Assembly (NCBI GenBank): GCA_946535985.1
Contig: CAMNDY010000011.1
Location: forward strand, 1 to 47,462
Reading direction: 5' to 3'
Length of the DNA stretch: 47,462 bases
From: an uncultured Treponema sp.
GTDB taxonomy: Bacteria; Spirochaetota; Spirochaetia; Treponematales; Treponemataceae
Part shown: positions 34,506-41,971 of the stretch, in pieces
Layout: every line of letters starts with the position of its first letter
Numbering within the stretch: the first letter of the stretch is position 1
Program-made: the position numbers and the translations under genes
Notes under the pieces: model-generated
Told to the model about the DNA's origin: nothing
The model's database searches: none
The model's input: only the letters and a program-made list of their open reading frames with translations

Positions 34506-36028
34506 TACTCTGCCCCTCCTGATTTTTTGTTTGAAGAGCCTTCTTCAATAAGAGGTAAAAGCTTTTCCAAAGCCATGCTGTGTGAGCCTTTAAAAAGAAT
34601 AAGTGCATTTTCTTTTGCAAAAGTCAGGATTTTACTTGCAGCTGCCTGATAAAAAGCGTCATCATTTTTTTCAAAATATACTACTTCGCGGCCGGCAATT
34701 TCTTTTTCTTTTGAAAGGAGGGTACAGGCAGCTTTCATTTCTGGTCCGGTCAGAATTACAAGAGAAGCATCTGTTTTTGCTACAGCCTTACCAATTTGAG
34801 TATGAGCCGCAGATGATGTTTCTCCAAGTTCTTTCATATCTGCAAGGACAAATATTTTTTGTTCAAAATCATTCTGTTTGCCGCAAAAATCAATTACCTT
34901 TTCCATGGAATCAAGATTTGCATTATAAAAATCACAGACAGCTTTAACTGCATTTCCATTCTTAAGCTTGATTGATTTTATATCCATGCGGCCGGAAATT
35001 GCAGACATGCCTTCAAGACCAGCTTTTATTTCTTCCGGCCTAATTCCAATTTCTTTTGCAAGGGCAATTACCCCCAAAGCATTCTGATAGTTATATTCAC
35101 CGGCAAGTGGCAAAGTAACTTGAACTCCGTCTACACTAAAGCGAGTTCCATTTACGCCAAGATCCTCAATAAAAGTAACACCACTAAGATCCGGAGAAAG
35201 AGATTTTCCAAACTTAACAACCTTGCCGCGAACTTTTTCTACACAATAATCTGCAAAATCATCCTGGGCAGGAACAAAAGCAGCACCGGTAGCCGGAATA
35301 TAATCAAAAGACTTTCGTTTTTCCTGAGCAATATTTTCGCGGCTTCCCAAAAGTCCAATATGAGCAGTACCAATATTGGTAATAATTCCATATTGAGACT
35401 GCCATACGTCAGAAATTTCTCCAATTTCGTTTTTGCGGTTCATTCCCATTTCAAAAATTCCGATTTTTTCATCTCCGCGAATCTGGAACATCGAAAGAGG
35501 AAGTCCTGTTTCTGAATTAAAGTTTCCTTTAGTATAAGCAACAGCATCTTCGCCAAAATGTTTTTTGCAGACAGAAACAAGCATTTCTTTTGTAGTAGTT
35601 TTTCCGCTTGAACCTGTAATGCTTACACGAATCATATTCTTAGCAACTTTCTGAGCATAAGCCTTACTTGCAGCCTGCAGTGCATAAAGGGTATTTTCAA
35701 CAAGAATTACTGTTACCTGATCAAATTTTCCGGCAGCAATAAGCTCTTTATAAAAGTCATTGTTCTTTTCATAATCACTCTTATTTACAAGAATAACACT
35801 TGCACCACTTTCGATTGCCTGAGGAATATATTTATGTCCGTTTTGATTTTCACCAATAAGAGGAACAAACATTGCACCGGCAGTAACATAACGGCTGTCT
35901 GTTACAACGTATGCAAAAGCAAAGCCTTCAGCTTCATCTTTTACACCGCATTCTGCAAGAAGGCTACCATTTACAGCGGCCAGAAGAGAATCTAAACTAA
36001 GCAAAGATTTTTTCAAAGCAGCGCTCAT
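34505..36028 (-). CDS. murF: UDP-MurNAc-tripeptide--D-alanyl-D-alanine ligase MurF
   Basis: 507 residues: N-terminal UDP-binding domain, then the Mur ligase ATP site ITGSSGKTTTKEM (137-149), the central-domain GMNRKNEIGEIS and NIGTAHIGLLGSRENIA motifs, and a C-terminal Rossmann-like domain. It adds D-Ala-D-Ala to UDP-MurNAc-tripeptide, the last cytoplasmic step of the peptidoglycan precursor. It is longer than E. coli MurF (452). It overlaps ftsL upstream (ATGA) and ftsW downstream. Confidence 0.93.
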   Translation of the reverse strand: MSAALKKSLLSLDSLLAAVNGSLLAECGVKDEAEGFAFAYVVTDSRYVTAGAMFVPLIGENQNGHKYIPQAIESGASVILVNKSDYEKNNDFYKELIAAGKFDQVTVILVENTLYALQAASKAYAQKVAKNMIRVSITGSSGKTTTKEMLVSVCKKHFGEDAVAYTKGNFNSETGLPLSMFQIRGDEKIGIFEMGMNRKNEIGEISDVWQSQYGIITNIGTAHIGLLGSRENIAQEKRKSFDYIPATGAAFVPAQDDFADYCVEKVRGKVVKFGKSLSPDLSGVTFIEDLGVNGTRFSVDGVQVTLPLAGEYNYQNALGVIALAKEIGIRPEEIKAGLEGMSAISGRMDIKSIKLKNGNAVKAVCDFYNANLDSMEKVIDFCGKQNDFEQKIFVLADMKELGETSSAAHTQIGKAVAKTDASLVILTGPEMKAACTLLSKEKEIAGREVVYFEKNDDAFYQAAASKILTFAKENALILFKGSHSMALEKLLPLIEEGSSNKKSGGAE

Positions 36029-36339
36029 TTTTTCTCTCCTGTCATTTCTACACGAACAATATCCTCAGCTTCTGCCTTGTGCATTCCAAGCTCTTCTACA
36101 GCAATCCGTTCAATTCGTTCTGCGCTCGAAAGCTGACTGATATCACTTACAAGTTTTTTATTTTCTTCAATAAGCTTTTCCTGTTTAATTTCAAGCTCAT
36201 TTATTTCTTTGCTTAAATCGGTATATTTTTTTGCCTGCATTGCATAAAGACCAAGCATAACCGGAATTGAAAGAGCAAACAAACAGATGAGAAGAACCTT
36301 GAAAAAGTCTTTGATTTTACCTTTCACAATTCTATTCAT
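36025..36339 (-). CDS. ftsL: FtsL-like division protein
   Basis: 104 residues from the ATG at 36339, 1 nt after the rsmH stop: a basic N-terminus, one membrane segment (about 12-32) and a coiled coil (about 35-75, KEINELEIKQEKLIEENKKLVSDI) with a C-terminal IERIAVEELGMHKAEA motif. This is the FtsL/DivIC plan, and its place right after rsmH is where ftsL lies in most bacteria. The reading frame extends seven codons upstream, but that overlaps rsmH more and adds no ribosome site. FtsL sequences diverge widely, so identity rests on architecture and position. Confidence 0.8.
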   Translation of the reverse strand: MNRIVKGKIKDFFKVLLICLFALSIPVMLGLYAMQAKKYTDLSKEINELEIKQEKLIEENKKLVSDISQLSSAERIERIAVEELGMHKAEAEDIVRVEMTGEKK

Positions 36340-36340
36340 A

Positions 36341-37327
36341 TCAGTACCCCACAACTCCATCTAAATGATATTGTGTTGCATCACAAAGCTTTCGAACAAC
36401 ACGAAGCTTAGCACTGCGCGAAGGTGAGTTAGCCTTAATTTCTTCTTCACCAGGAACAACAGGCTTTCTTGTAAGAATCTCTGCGCACTGTCTTCCTCCA
36501 CAGCGGCAAACTGCAACTTCCGGAGGACACACACATTTCTTACCAAGATTTCTAAAATAATTTTTAACAATCCTGTCTTCAAGTGAATGAAAGGTTATTA
36601 CACCCATTTTTCCACCCTCTTTAAGACAAGTAAAAGCAGCATGAAGAGAACGAGGCAGCCTTTCCAGCTCACCATTTACAGCAATACGCAAAGCCTGGAA
36701 AGTCCTTGTAGCAGGATGAATATTTCCATAACGATAATTTGCAGGAACAGCATTCCAGATAATCTCAGCCAGACCTTTTGAAGATTCAATTCTTCCACCT
36801 TCCCTGGCAGCAACAATTGCAGCAGCAATACGTCGGCTAAGTTTTTCTTCGCCATAAAGATATATAAGATCTGCAAGTTTTTCTTCCGGTAAGTCATTTA
36901 CCAGATCTGCAGCAGATTTTTCACGGTTTGGATTTAAACGCATATCAAGTTTTTCATCATAGCGGAAGCTAAAACCTCTCTCAGACTCTTCATAATGAAA
37001 AACAGAAATGCCAAGATCAAAAAGAATTATATCAGGACGTTCATATTCAGAAGGATAATTTGCATAAAAATCGTCAAACCAGCCGTTATAAAAATGAATG
37101 CGGTCTCCAAAAGGAGCAAGACGTTCCCGTGCCTTAGCCTGAATAACGCTGTCTGCATCTACACCGATTACACTGAGATTTGGATACTTTGACAGGAAAT
37201 TGAACGTATGTCCGCCTTCACCTAGAGTTGAGTCAACCATTACAGCATGGTTTTCGTACTTCTCCCCCACAGGACTCAACCATTCGAGACACTCGTTCAA
37301 TAATACCGGCGTATGCACGATTTTCAT
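36341..37327 (-). CDS. rsmH: 16S rRNA (cytosine1402-N4)-methyltransferase RsmH (MraW)
   Basis: 328 residues with HTPVLLNECLEWL at the start, the SAM-binding MVDSTLGEGGHTFNFL, VIGVDAD, and GNIHPATRTFQALRIAVN and GGKMGVITFHSLEDRIVKNYF of the family. It methylates the 16S rRNA P site. An unusual insertion with Cys residues (CVCPPEVAVCRCGGRQC, about 268-285) could bind zinc. The start is fixed by the conserved HTPVLL, but no Shine-Dalgarno sequence is visible upstream. Confidence 0.95.
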   Translation of the reverse strand: MKIVHTPVLLNECLEWLSPVGEKYENHAVMVDSTLGEGGHTFNFLSKYPNLSVIGVDADSVIQAKARERLAPFGDRIHFYNGWFDDFYANYPSEYERPDIILFDLGISVFHYEESERGFSFRYDEKLDMRLNPNREKSAADLVNDLPEEKLADLIYLYGEEKLSRRIAAAIVAAREGGRIESSKGLAEIIWNAVPANYRYGNIHPATRTFQALRIAVNGELERLPRSLHAAFTCLKEGGKMGVITFHSLEDRIVKNYFRNLGKKCVCPPEVAVCRCGGRQCAEILTRKPVVPGEEEIKANSPSRSAKLRVVRKLCDATQYHLDGVVGY

Positions 37328-37432
37328 TTTTTAAACAAAACAACTAAAACTGCAGTCCCCACCCAAGACCAGCAGCTTTAGCAGTTCCCCTTCCACCCAA
37401 TAGTTTTTTTTTATATCAATTCAGGGCAAACC
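37328..37432. repeat. mraZ-rsmH spacer with a GGGTGG direct repeat
   Basis: A 105-bp gap, long for this tightly packed cluster. On the minus strand TTGGGTGG occurs twice, 34 bp apart, each followed by a GGGGA-ACTGC-like block, with an inverted ACTGC...GCAGT pair. The GGGTGG motifs resemble MraZ-binding elements but their spacing does not fit. Confidence 0.5.
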
Positions 37433-37876
37433 CTAAAAATTAATATCATTAAATTCTTCCGCAGCCTCACGGAATGATTCTTCGCTAGCCTCCAGATAAT
37501 CCTTATAAGTTGGTGCATCCCAAAGTTCAATAAACTTTGCCACTCCTAACACCGTGCAATCCTTAGAAAGATTAGCATACTCGCGCAAACTCTGGGGAAT
37601 GGAAAGTCGTCCGTTCTTATCAAACTCCACAGGCTGTGCTGGAGCAATAAAATGACGAACAACCTGCATACTCTTTGCTTTCATCATAGAAGCATTGTTC
37701 ATCACTTTCGACTCAAAAGACTCCCATTCGTCAGCGGTAAAAAGCCATAAGCAGTGATCAGAACCCTTGGTAACCATAAGTACGTTGCCAGGTACAGCTG
37801 TCCTCAACTTAGTTGGGAATGAGAGCCGTCCCTTTTCGTCAATCGTATTATTGTATTCACCAGTTAATAGATTCAT
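37433..37876 (-). CDS. mraZ: Transcriptional regulator MraZ
   Basis: 147 residues: two SpoVT/AbrB-like halves, each with the signature (GRLSFPTKLR near residue 17 and GRLSIPQSLREYA near 90). MraZ forms rings that bind tandem GTGG repeats before its own gene and represses the division and wall cluster. I start at the ATG at 37876; the GTG two codons earlier is part of the last operator repeat. No normal ribosome site exists; the GTGGG of that repeat is the nearest purine-rich element. Confidence 0.95.
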   Translation of the reverse strand: MNLLTGEYNNTIDEKGRLSFPTKLRTAVPGNVLMVTKGSDHCLWLFTADEWESFESKVMNNASMMKAKSMQVVRHFIAPAQPVEFDKNGRLSIPQSLREYANLSKDCTVLGVAKFIELWDAPTYKDYLEASEESFREAAEEFNDINF

Positions 37877-37877
37877 A

Positions 37878-37949
37878 CCCACTTATTACCACTTTCTACC
37901 ACTTTTTCCCACTTAAATACCATTTTATACCATTTTTTCCTAAAGTCAA
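37878..37949 (-). promoter_or_regulatory. mraZ promoter with a six-unit MraZ operator
   Basis: Minus strand: TTGACT (37944-37949), 16-bp spacer, TAAAAT (37922-37927). Four GTGGK elements start every 10 bp (37878, 37888, 37898, 37908 on the plus strand), and two ATGGT elements lie at 37919-37923 and 37929-37933, the first of these after an 11-bp step. The repeats cover the -10 box and the whole 5' leader up to the start codon, the layout of MraZ autorepression. Confidence 0.88.
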
Positions 37950-38008
37950 GCACTTTTTTTGACGAAAATAAAAAAATATGCATTTTTTTAATATTGGTAC
38001 AAAAGAAG

Positions 38009-38136
38009 AAAAATGATATGCTTCCGCGAAATCGTGTCTACGAAGTGCGGTTTTGCCGTACAAGGTATTTGACTCGCTTCGCTCGCACGGCAAAGTGCAC
38101 TTCGTAGCCCCAATTTCGCTCGCGCATATCATTTTT
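38009..38136. repeat. Long imperfect palindrome 1 (about 50-bp arms)
   Basis: The left arm runs from AAAAATGATATG (38009-38020) to TTTTGCCGT (38051-38059); the right arm runs from ACGGCAAAG (38087-38095) to CATATCATTTTT (38125-38136). The core CTACGAAGTGC pairs perfectly. The 27-nt loop contains its own GCTTCGCTC mini-palindrome. It lies between the mraZ operator and the promoter of the nuclease-like gene. Confidence 0.9.
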
Positions 38137-38141
38137 TTTAA

Positions 38142-38170
38142 TTGTATCTAGTATAAAAAAAGTGTATATT
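38142..38170 (+). promoter_or_regulatory. Promoter of the nuclease-like gene, -10 box 7 nt from the ATG
   Basis: TTGTAT (38142-38147), 17-bp spacer, TATATT (38165-38170). There is no Shine-Dalgarno sequence. It starts just after palindrome 1 ends. Confidence 0.55.
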
Positions 38171-38177
38171 TTTTATT

Positions 38178-38888
38178 ATGGCCCGGGGTTCTATTAATAC
38201 CTACAATGAGAGTAGTCTTCACAATACTTTAAAGATTTTTTATGCGGAAAAATTTGGTGGGAAGACTGAGGTTGAATGTGAGGGGCATATTTTTGATATT
38301 CTTTGTAATGACGGGCATGTTATAGAGATTCAGACTAAGAACCTTTCAAAGCTGGCGGAGAAGATAAAAGATGCACTTGAAAAGGAGCATAAGGTTACCC
38401 TGGTTTATCCTCTGGTTTACAGGACGCGCATAATAACAACAGATGAAGAAGGAAAGCTTGTTTCTAACAGATTAAGTCCCAAGAAGGGTTGCATTTATGA
38501 TATATTTCGGGAACTAACTGGGCTTACGGATATCCTGCTTAATAAGAAGTTTACGCTGGAAGTTATTACAATTAATATGATAGAGCACCGTGTCCGGACA
38601 AAAGAACCAGTGCAGACTACAAATAAAAGCCGCAGGTTCAGACGCAACTGGCTCAAAGTAAACAAAAGGCTAGATGAAATTCTTGAAACCCAAAGTTTCC
38701 ACAAAAAAAAGGATTATCTTTCCCTGCTGCCAGAAAATCTCCCCACAGAATTTTGCGCTAAAGACATCTCCAAAGCCAACCCCACCCTAACCCGCTACGC
38801 CCATCTAATCTTATGGGTCCTTGTCCGCATCCCCCTAATTGAACAAACCAGTATCAAAAACAAATCCCGGTTTTATAAGATAAAATAA
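38178..38888 (+). CDS. Unknown protein, possible PD-(D/E)XK-like nuclease with winged-helix tail
   Basis: 236 residues, cytoplasmic, strongly basic. The N-terminal half has a VECEGHIFDILCNDGHVIEIQTKNL block (about 32-56), which resembles the Asp-x(n)-Glu-x-Lys/Gln core of restriction-endonuclease-like folds, with a following HKVTLVYPLV strand. I recall a family (DUF8091-like, widespread in anaerobes and thermophiles) with this block, a KKGCIYDIFRELTGL motif and a C-terminal winged-helix segment, as here (NPTLTRYAHLILWVLVRIPLIE). No function is known to me. The gene is alone on the plus strand, divergent from the division cluster and enclosed by two long palindromes. Leaderless translation is likely. 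Confidence 0.7.
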   Translation: MARGSINTYNESSLHNTLKIFYAEKFGGKTEVECEGHIFDILCNDGHVIEIQTKNLSKLAEKIKDALEKEHKVTLVYPLVYRTRIITTDEEGKLVSNRLSPKKGCIYDIFRELTGLTDILLNKKFTLEVITINMIEHRVRTKEPVQTTNKSRRFRRNWLKVNKRLDEILETQSFHKKKDYLSLLPENLPTEFCAKDISKANPTLTRYAHLILWVLVRIPLIEQTSIKNKSRFYKIK

Positions 38889-39029
38889 AGGGGCTCTTAC
38901 AATTTGTTTTAATAATGTGAAAAGCCCGGAGTGCGAAATTAAATCAGGCAGGTCCCTTTAGCTGCCTGATTTAATTTCGTACGGAAGGGCTTTTCACATA
39001 AAAAAAAAGGGACTCATAAGAGCCCCTTT
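38887..39029. repeat. Long nested palindrome 2 (37-bp inner arms)
   Basis: The inner arms 38915-38951 and 38962-38999 pair almost perfectly (for example ATGTGAAAAGCCC with GGGCTTTTCACAT, and CGAAATTAAATCAGGCAG with its complement) around a 10-nt loop. An outer 13-bp pair, AAAGGGGCTCTTA (38887-38899) and TAAGAGCCCCTTT (39017-39029), encloses it. It starts at the stop codon of the nuclease-like gene and lies between convergent genes. Confidence 0.92.
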
Positions 39030-39031
39030 TC
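39001..39031 (-). terminator. Bidirectional intrinsic terminator of the FlaA operon and the nuclease-like gene
   Basis: AAAAGGG-A-CTC / GAG-C-CCCTTTT with an ATAA loop. On the minus strand it is followed by eight Ts (39008-39001), a strong stop for the FlaA pair. On the plus strand TTTTCTTT follows, so it also serves the opposing gene. Confidence 0.88.
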
Positions 39032-39057
39032 TTTATCTTTAATTTTGCACTAAAAGA

Positions 39058-39771
39058 TTACCAGTTATCCGACATATCATCTTCGTCGTGATTTTCCATG
39101 TCGTAAAGATCTGTTACAGCACGAAGGTCATCAAGGTAAAGATAGTATGTACCGCGAGCCTGCATTGGGTTACAGTCAACACGGAATCCAAGAATCTTGA
39201 ATCCAGGTTTGTCACCGTAATAAACGCTGCTCTGAACAATACCATGTTCTCCATCAGGACTAGGTGGAACTACACAAGTAAGCTTTTTCCAGCCACTGAA
39301 TCCGAGTGAACCCATATAAAGTTCATAGTTTCTTCCAAAATAATCCTGCAAGAGAAGATACATTTCATGATCCTGGTTACGACCACAAGCCCATACAGAA
39401 ACTGTTTTTACAGTTCCTTCAACAGGATATGGACGACCTGCCATAATTGTAAATGAATCCAAACCACGGCGGAAGAAATCAACTCTTACACCAAGTACGA
39501 GTGTATCTTCATCTTCTTTACCTTCATCTTCCTTGAGAGGCTCCTTCATAGCAGGACTTCCTTCAAAAAGACGTGCAGCAATAGTACCATCATCCGGAGA
39601 AATATGAACATACCATGAACCTTCACGTTCAAACTTATCTACAGAAATCTCGCGAAGAGAAAGCATTGCAGAATCTGCACCTACAGTTTCCGGATTAGGA
39701 TCTGAGAGGCTCTGTGCAAAAAGCAGGCCTGCAACTGCAAAAATTAAACCTAAAGCAACTAATTTTTTCAT
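39058..39771 (-). CDS. Flagellar filament outer-layer (sheath) protein, FlaA family, second copy
   Basis: 237 residues: Sec signal peptide cleaved after about residue 19 (LLFA|QS), then a FlaA-type beta-rich domain (LGVRVDFFRRGLDSFTIMAG, VKTVSVWACGRNQDHEMYLLLQDYFGRNYEL, LGFSGWKKLTCVVP, YYLYLDDLRAVTDLYD). FlaA proteins coat periplasmic flagellar filaments of spirochaetes. The C-terminus is unusually acidic. The ATG overlaps the stop of the upstream FlaA gene (ATGA), so the two are made together, possibly as a heteromer. Confidence 0.88.
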   Translation of the reverse strand: MKKLVALGLIFAVAGLLFAQSLSDPNPETVGADSAMLSLREISVDKFEREGSWYVHISPDDGTIAARLFEGSPAMKEPLKEDEGKEDEDTLVLGVRVDFFRRGLDSFTIMAGRPYPVEGTVKTVSVWACGRNQDHEMYLLLQDYFGRNYELYMGSLGFSGWKKLTCVVPPSPDGEHGIVQSSVYYGDKPGFKILGFRVDCNPMQARGTYYLYLDDLRAVTDLYDMENHDEDDMSDNW

Positions 39772-40535
39772 TTTTCATCTCCTACAGATTTAACGCCATC
39801 ATCACCGCTATCATCACCAAAATCAACTTCTCTAAGTTCATATCCATCGTAGATGTAAGAGAGTGAATTAGAAGTATATTTAATCTGATCAAAGAAAATT
39901 ACATAGTCGTCAACATATTCAGCAGCATCAGAACGAATTCTAAAACCAACAAAAGTCATGCTTTCTGGTCCTGAACGAAGATGTGAATGCTGACTGATCC
40001 AGCCAGGAATATTTACAATAATATTTCTCCAGCCATTGAATGCCAGAGTACCAGCCTGAAGAACATTTACACGACCATAAGCATCGCGAACCATGATTTC
40101 AAGATAATAATTGTAGTTTGCACCCCAAATCCAGAAGTCAATCTGACTTACAGTTCCTACAAAAGGAATCTCAAAACGCTTTCCGTCAACAACAGGATAA
40201 ACTTCAAACCAGTTATCTCCTTTACGGTTGAAAGCAGTTTTTACACCAAAAACCTTAGCGCCATCTTCACCGTCTCTGCGAAGCTGTTTGAGCGAATTAG
40301 GAATACCATCATAATAACCTGTTTTTGGATATCCCTCTGCTACAAAGCGGCTTGAATTAACAGACCAATCCCAGTTGTAGCTCTTGCTACCATAGGCATA
40401 ATCCTGACCATTTGCATTGTCAAAATTATCCAATACAAAAGTCTCGATACTTCTTGAACTTGGCTGCGCAAAGATTGGAAGCCCGATCAAACAAAAGCAT
40501 GCAAGACCGATAAAGACTTTAAGTCCCCTTTTCAT
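39768..40535 (-). CDS. Flagellar filament outer-layer (sheath) protein, FlaA family, first copy
   Basis: 255 residues from the ATG at 40535, fixed by AAGGAG just upstream; eight extra codons in the open frame lack a site. Signal peptide cleaved after about residue 24 (PIFA|QP), then the FlaA domain (VFGVKTAFNRKGDNWFEVYPV, VSQIDFWIWGANYNYYLEIMVRDAYGR, LAFNGWRNIIVNIPGW, YVIFFDQIKY) and an acidic, Asp/Gly-rich tail. It shares the domain plan of the downstream copy but the two are diverged, like the FlaA paralogue pairs of other treponemes. Two promoters lie upstream. Confidence 0.88.
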   Translation of the reverse strand: MKRGLKVFIGLACFCLIGLPIFAQPSSRSIETFVLDNFDNANGQDYAYGSKSYNWDWSVNSSRFVAEGYPKTGYYDGIPNSLKQLRRDGEDGAKVFGVKTAFNRKGDNWFEVYPVVDGKRFEIPFVGTVSQIDFWIWGANYNYYLEIMVRDAYGRVNVLQAGTLAFNGWRNIIVNIPGWISQHSHLRSGPESMTFVGFRIRSDAAEYVDDYVIFFDQIKYTSNSLSYIYDGYELREVDFGDDSGDDGVKSVGDEK

Positions 40536-40585
40536 GCAAAACTCCTTAAACTTTATCATTCCGATAAAAATATTTTTACATTATT

Positions 40586-40610
40586 ATATCGGCATAATCA
40601 GTCAAATTTA
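40586..40610 (-). promoter_or_regulatory. Sigma-28-like -10 element before the FlaA pair
   Basis: GCCGATAT on the minus strand (40586-40593) matches the FliA -10 consensus at 7 of 8. The nearest TAAA (40607-40610) is 13 bp away, not the usual 15, so this is weaker than the element before flgB. Confidence 0.4.
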
Positions 40611-40621
40611 TAACTCTTTCA

Positions 40622-40650
40622 ATTATATTTCCTATATTATTCTTTGTCAA
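40622..40650 (-). promoter_or_regulatory. Perfect-consensus sigma-70 promoter before the FlaA pair
   Basis: Minus strand: TTGACA (40645-40650), 17-bp spacer, TATAAT (40622-40627), matching at all 12 positions. The -35 box overlaps the stop codon of the upstream membrane-protein gene. The leader is about 80 nt. Confidence 0.9.
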
Positions 40651-41261
40651 ACGGATTTTTTGTACAAACGCCTTGCACCTTCGTATAAACCAAAACTGCA
40701 TACTGCACTCAGCATTTTATCTGTAATATTCTCAATAAAGCCTGCTAAATAGGTTGAATATAGAAGATTTCTGGTAACTACATAGATTCCCTGCACCGTA
40801 CATTCGGCATTCTGGCGGTTTACACGGGCTCCAAAAAGGATATCTGCAATAATATTACCCAGAATTGCATTACTTAAGGCACTCCAAACCCCTGCCCATA
40901 AAAAAGCTTCAATTTCGTAAGACTGGCTTCGTTCCAGAACAGGCCGCACAGCATTTTTCTTATCGTCATGAAGAAAAACAAGCCAGGCAAGCAAAGCCGT
41001 AACAAGATGGCAGCTCATAAAAGGAAGCATAGTATAATCAAATAAATAAAGAATTCCATTAGAAAGTGCCGCACACAAAAGCCCCGGAACCAGTCCGCAA
41101 AGCGCCGTAACTCCAATAGTCATTACAGAATCAAGATACAAAGGAAAAGTAATTTTAGTTGCAAAAACAGAGCCAAAACAGTTTACAAGCAGAGCTACCG
41201 CCAGCACGCCGAAAGTAAACAAAATATTTTTGACTGAATAATCCTTCTTTGCAAAAATCAT
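40647..41261 (-). CDS. Integral membrane protein, ECF S-component-like
   Basis: 204 residues, five to six membrane segments. The pattern (LYLDSVMTIGVTALCGLVPGLLCAALSNGILYLF and the C-terminal GARRLYKK) resembles substrate-binding S components of energy-coupling-factor vitamin transporters, but no A or T component is nearby and similarity is weak. Its ATG overlaps the stop of the response-regulator gene (ATGA), so it is the third member of a kinase-regulator-membrane protein operon. It may be a sensor partner or the transporter that the system controls. Substrate unknown. Confidence 0.6.
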   Translation of the reverse strand: MIFAKKDYSVKNILFTFGVLAVALLVNCFGSVFATKITFPLYLDSVMTIGVTALCGLVPGLLCAALSNGILYLFDYTMLPFMSCHLVTALLAWLVFLHDDKKNAVRPVLERSQSYEIEAFLWAGVWSALSNAILGNIIADILFGARVNRQNAECTVQGIYVVTRNLLYSTYLAGFIENITDKMLSAVCSFGLYEGARRLYKKSV

Positions 41262-41971
41262 ATAATAACTCCAAGCAGTTTTGCTGCTTCTACCAGTTCA
41301 AGCCGGTCTTTTACATTCATTTTCTGGTAAATAAGGGATTTTTTATTCTGAATTGTCTTTACCGATTTATTTAACATATCTGCAACTTCATCAACATCCT
41401 TTTTCTGGGCAAGCAGGGCAAAAACCTCCTGCTCTTTTTGGGTAAGCATCTGATAGTTTTTAAATATGACTTCTGTATTCCGCTCTCCTTCCTCACAGGA
41501 ATAAAAACCGCCTCCAGCAGATGTTTTGCTTTGAATGAGCTCATGAAGAATTGCTTTGGCTTCCTTGCAGTAAAAAAGATTTCCGTCATTTACACAAAGA
41601 ATTGCCCTTTCAATTTCTGCAGCATCAAGATCTTTTGTAATAAAGCCCTGAATATCTTTTTGCAGAGAATTTTTTATATGTATAGGATCATTGTACATTG
41701 TATAAATGATGATTTTGAGTTCAGCTTTAATTTGACGCAGCGGATCAATAATCACAAGCCCGTCCTCTCCGTTCAAATTCAAATCTACAATTGCAATAGA
41801 AATTTCGGGGTTAGATTTTAAGCACAGCTCTGCCCTATCCAAATCTGAAGCAAGATAAAACTTAAAGAGAGGATTTTTCTTTTCCAGCAAAAAGCTCAGA
41901 CTGTCGCGAAGGCCCGAATGATCATCAATGAATAATATTTTTAATTGTGATTGCAATTGTTGTTCCTCCAT
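41258..41971 (-). CDS. Response regulator, NarL/FixJ type
   Basis: 237 residues: receiver domain with Asp16/Asp17, the phosphoacceptor Asp63 (IAIVDLNLNGEDG), Thr91 and Lys113 (GFITKDL), then a LuxR-type helix-turn-helix (LTQKEQEVFALLAQKKDVDEVADMLNKSVKTIQNKKSLIYQKM). It overlaps the kinase gene by 47 nt. The first ATG (41971) has no ribosome site, but GGAGG lies inside its first codons and is spaced correctly for a TTG at 41956, which would give a 232-residue protein beginning closer to the usual receiver start; I think that start is at least as likely. Confidence 0.9.
   Translation of the reverse strand: MEEQQLQSQLKILFIDDHSGLRDSLSFLLEKKNPLFKFYLASDLDRAELCLKSNPEISIAIVDLNLNGEDGLVIIDPLRQIKAELKIIIYTMYNDPIHIKNSLQKDIQGFITKDLDAAEIERAILCVNDGNLFYCKEAKAILHELIQSKTSAGGGFYSCEEGERNTEVIFKNYQMLTQKEQEVFALLAQKKDVDEVADMLNKSVKTIQNKKSLIYQKMNVKDRLELVEAAKLLGVII

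Noticed and set aside
37878..37933. Regular 10-bp repeats before mraZ as a CRISPR-like or simple tandem array
   Set aside because: Units are only 5 conserved bases with variable spacing bases and match the known MraZ-binding motif and position.
37896..38132. A 78-residue minus-strand frame between mraZ and the nuclease-like gene
   Set aside because: It runs through palindrome 1 and the mraZ promoter; no ribosome site.
39768..40559. Longer start for the first FlaA gene (40559)
   Set aside because: AAGGAG is spaced for the ATG at 40535 and the signal peptide begins there.
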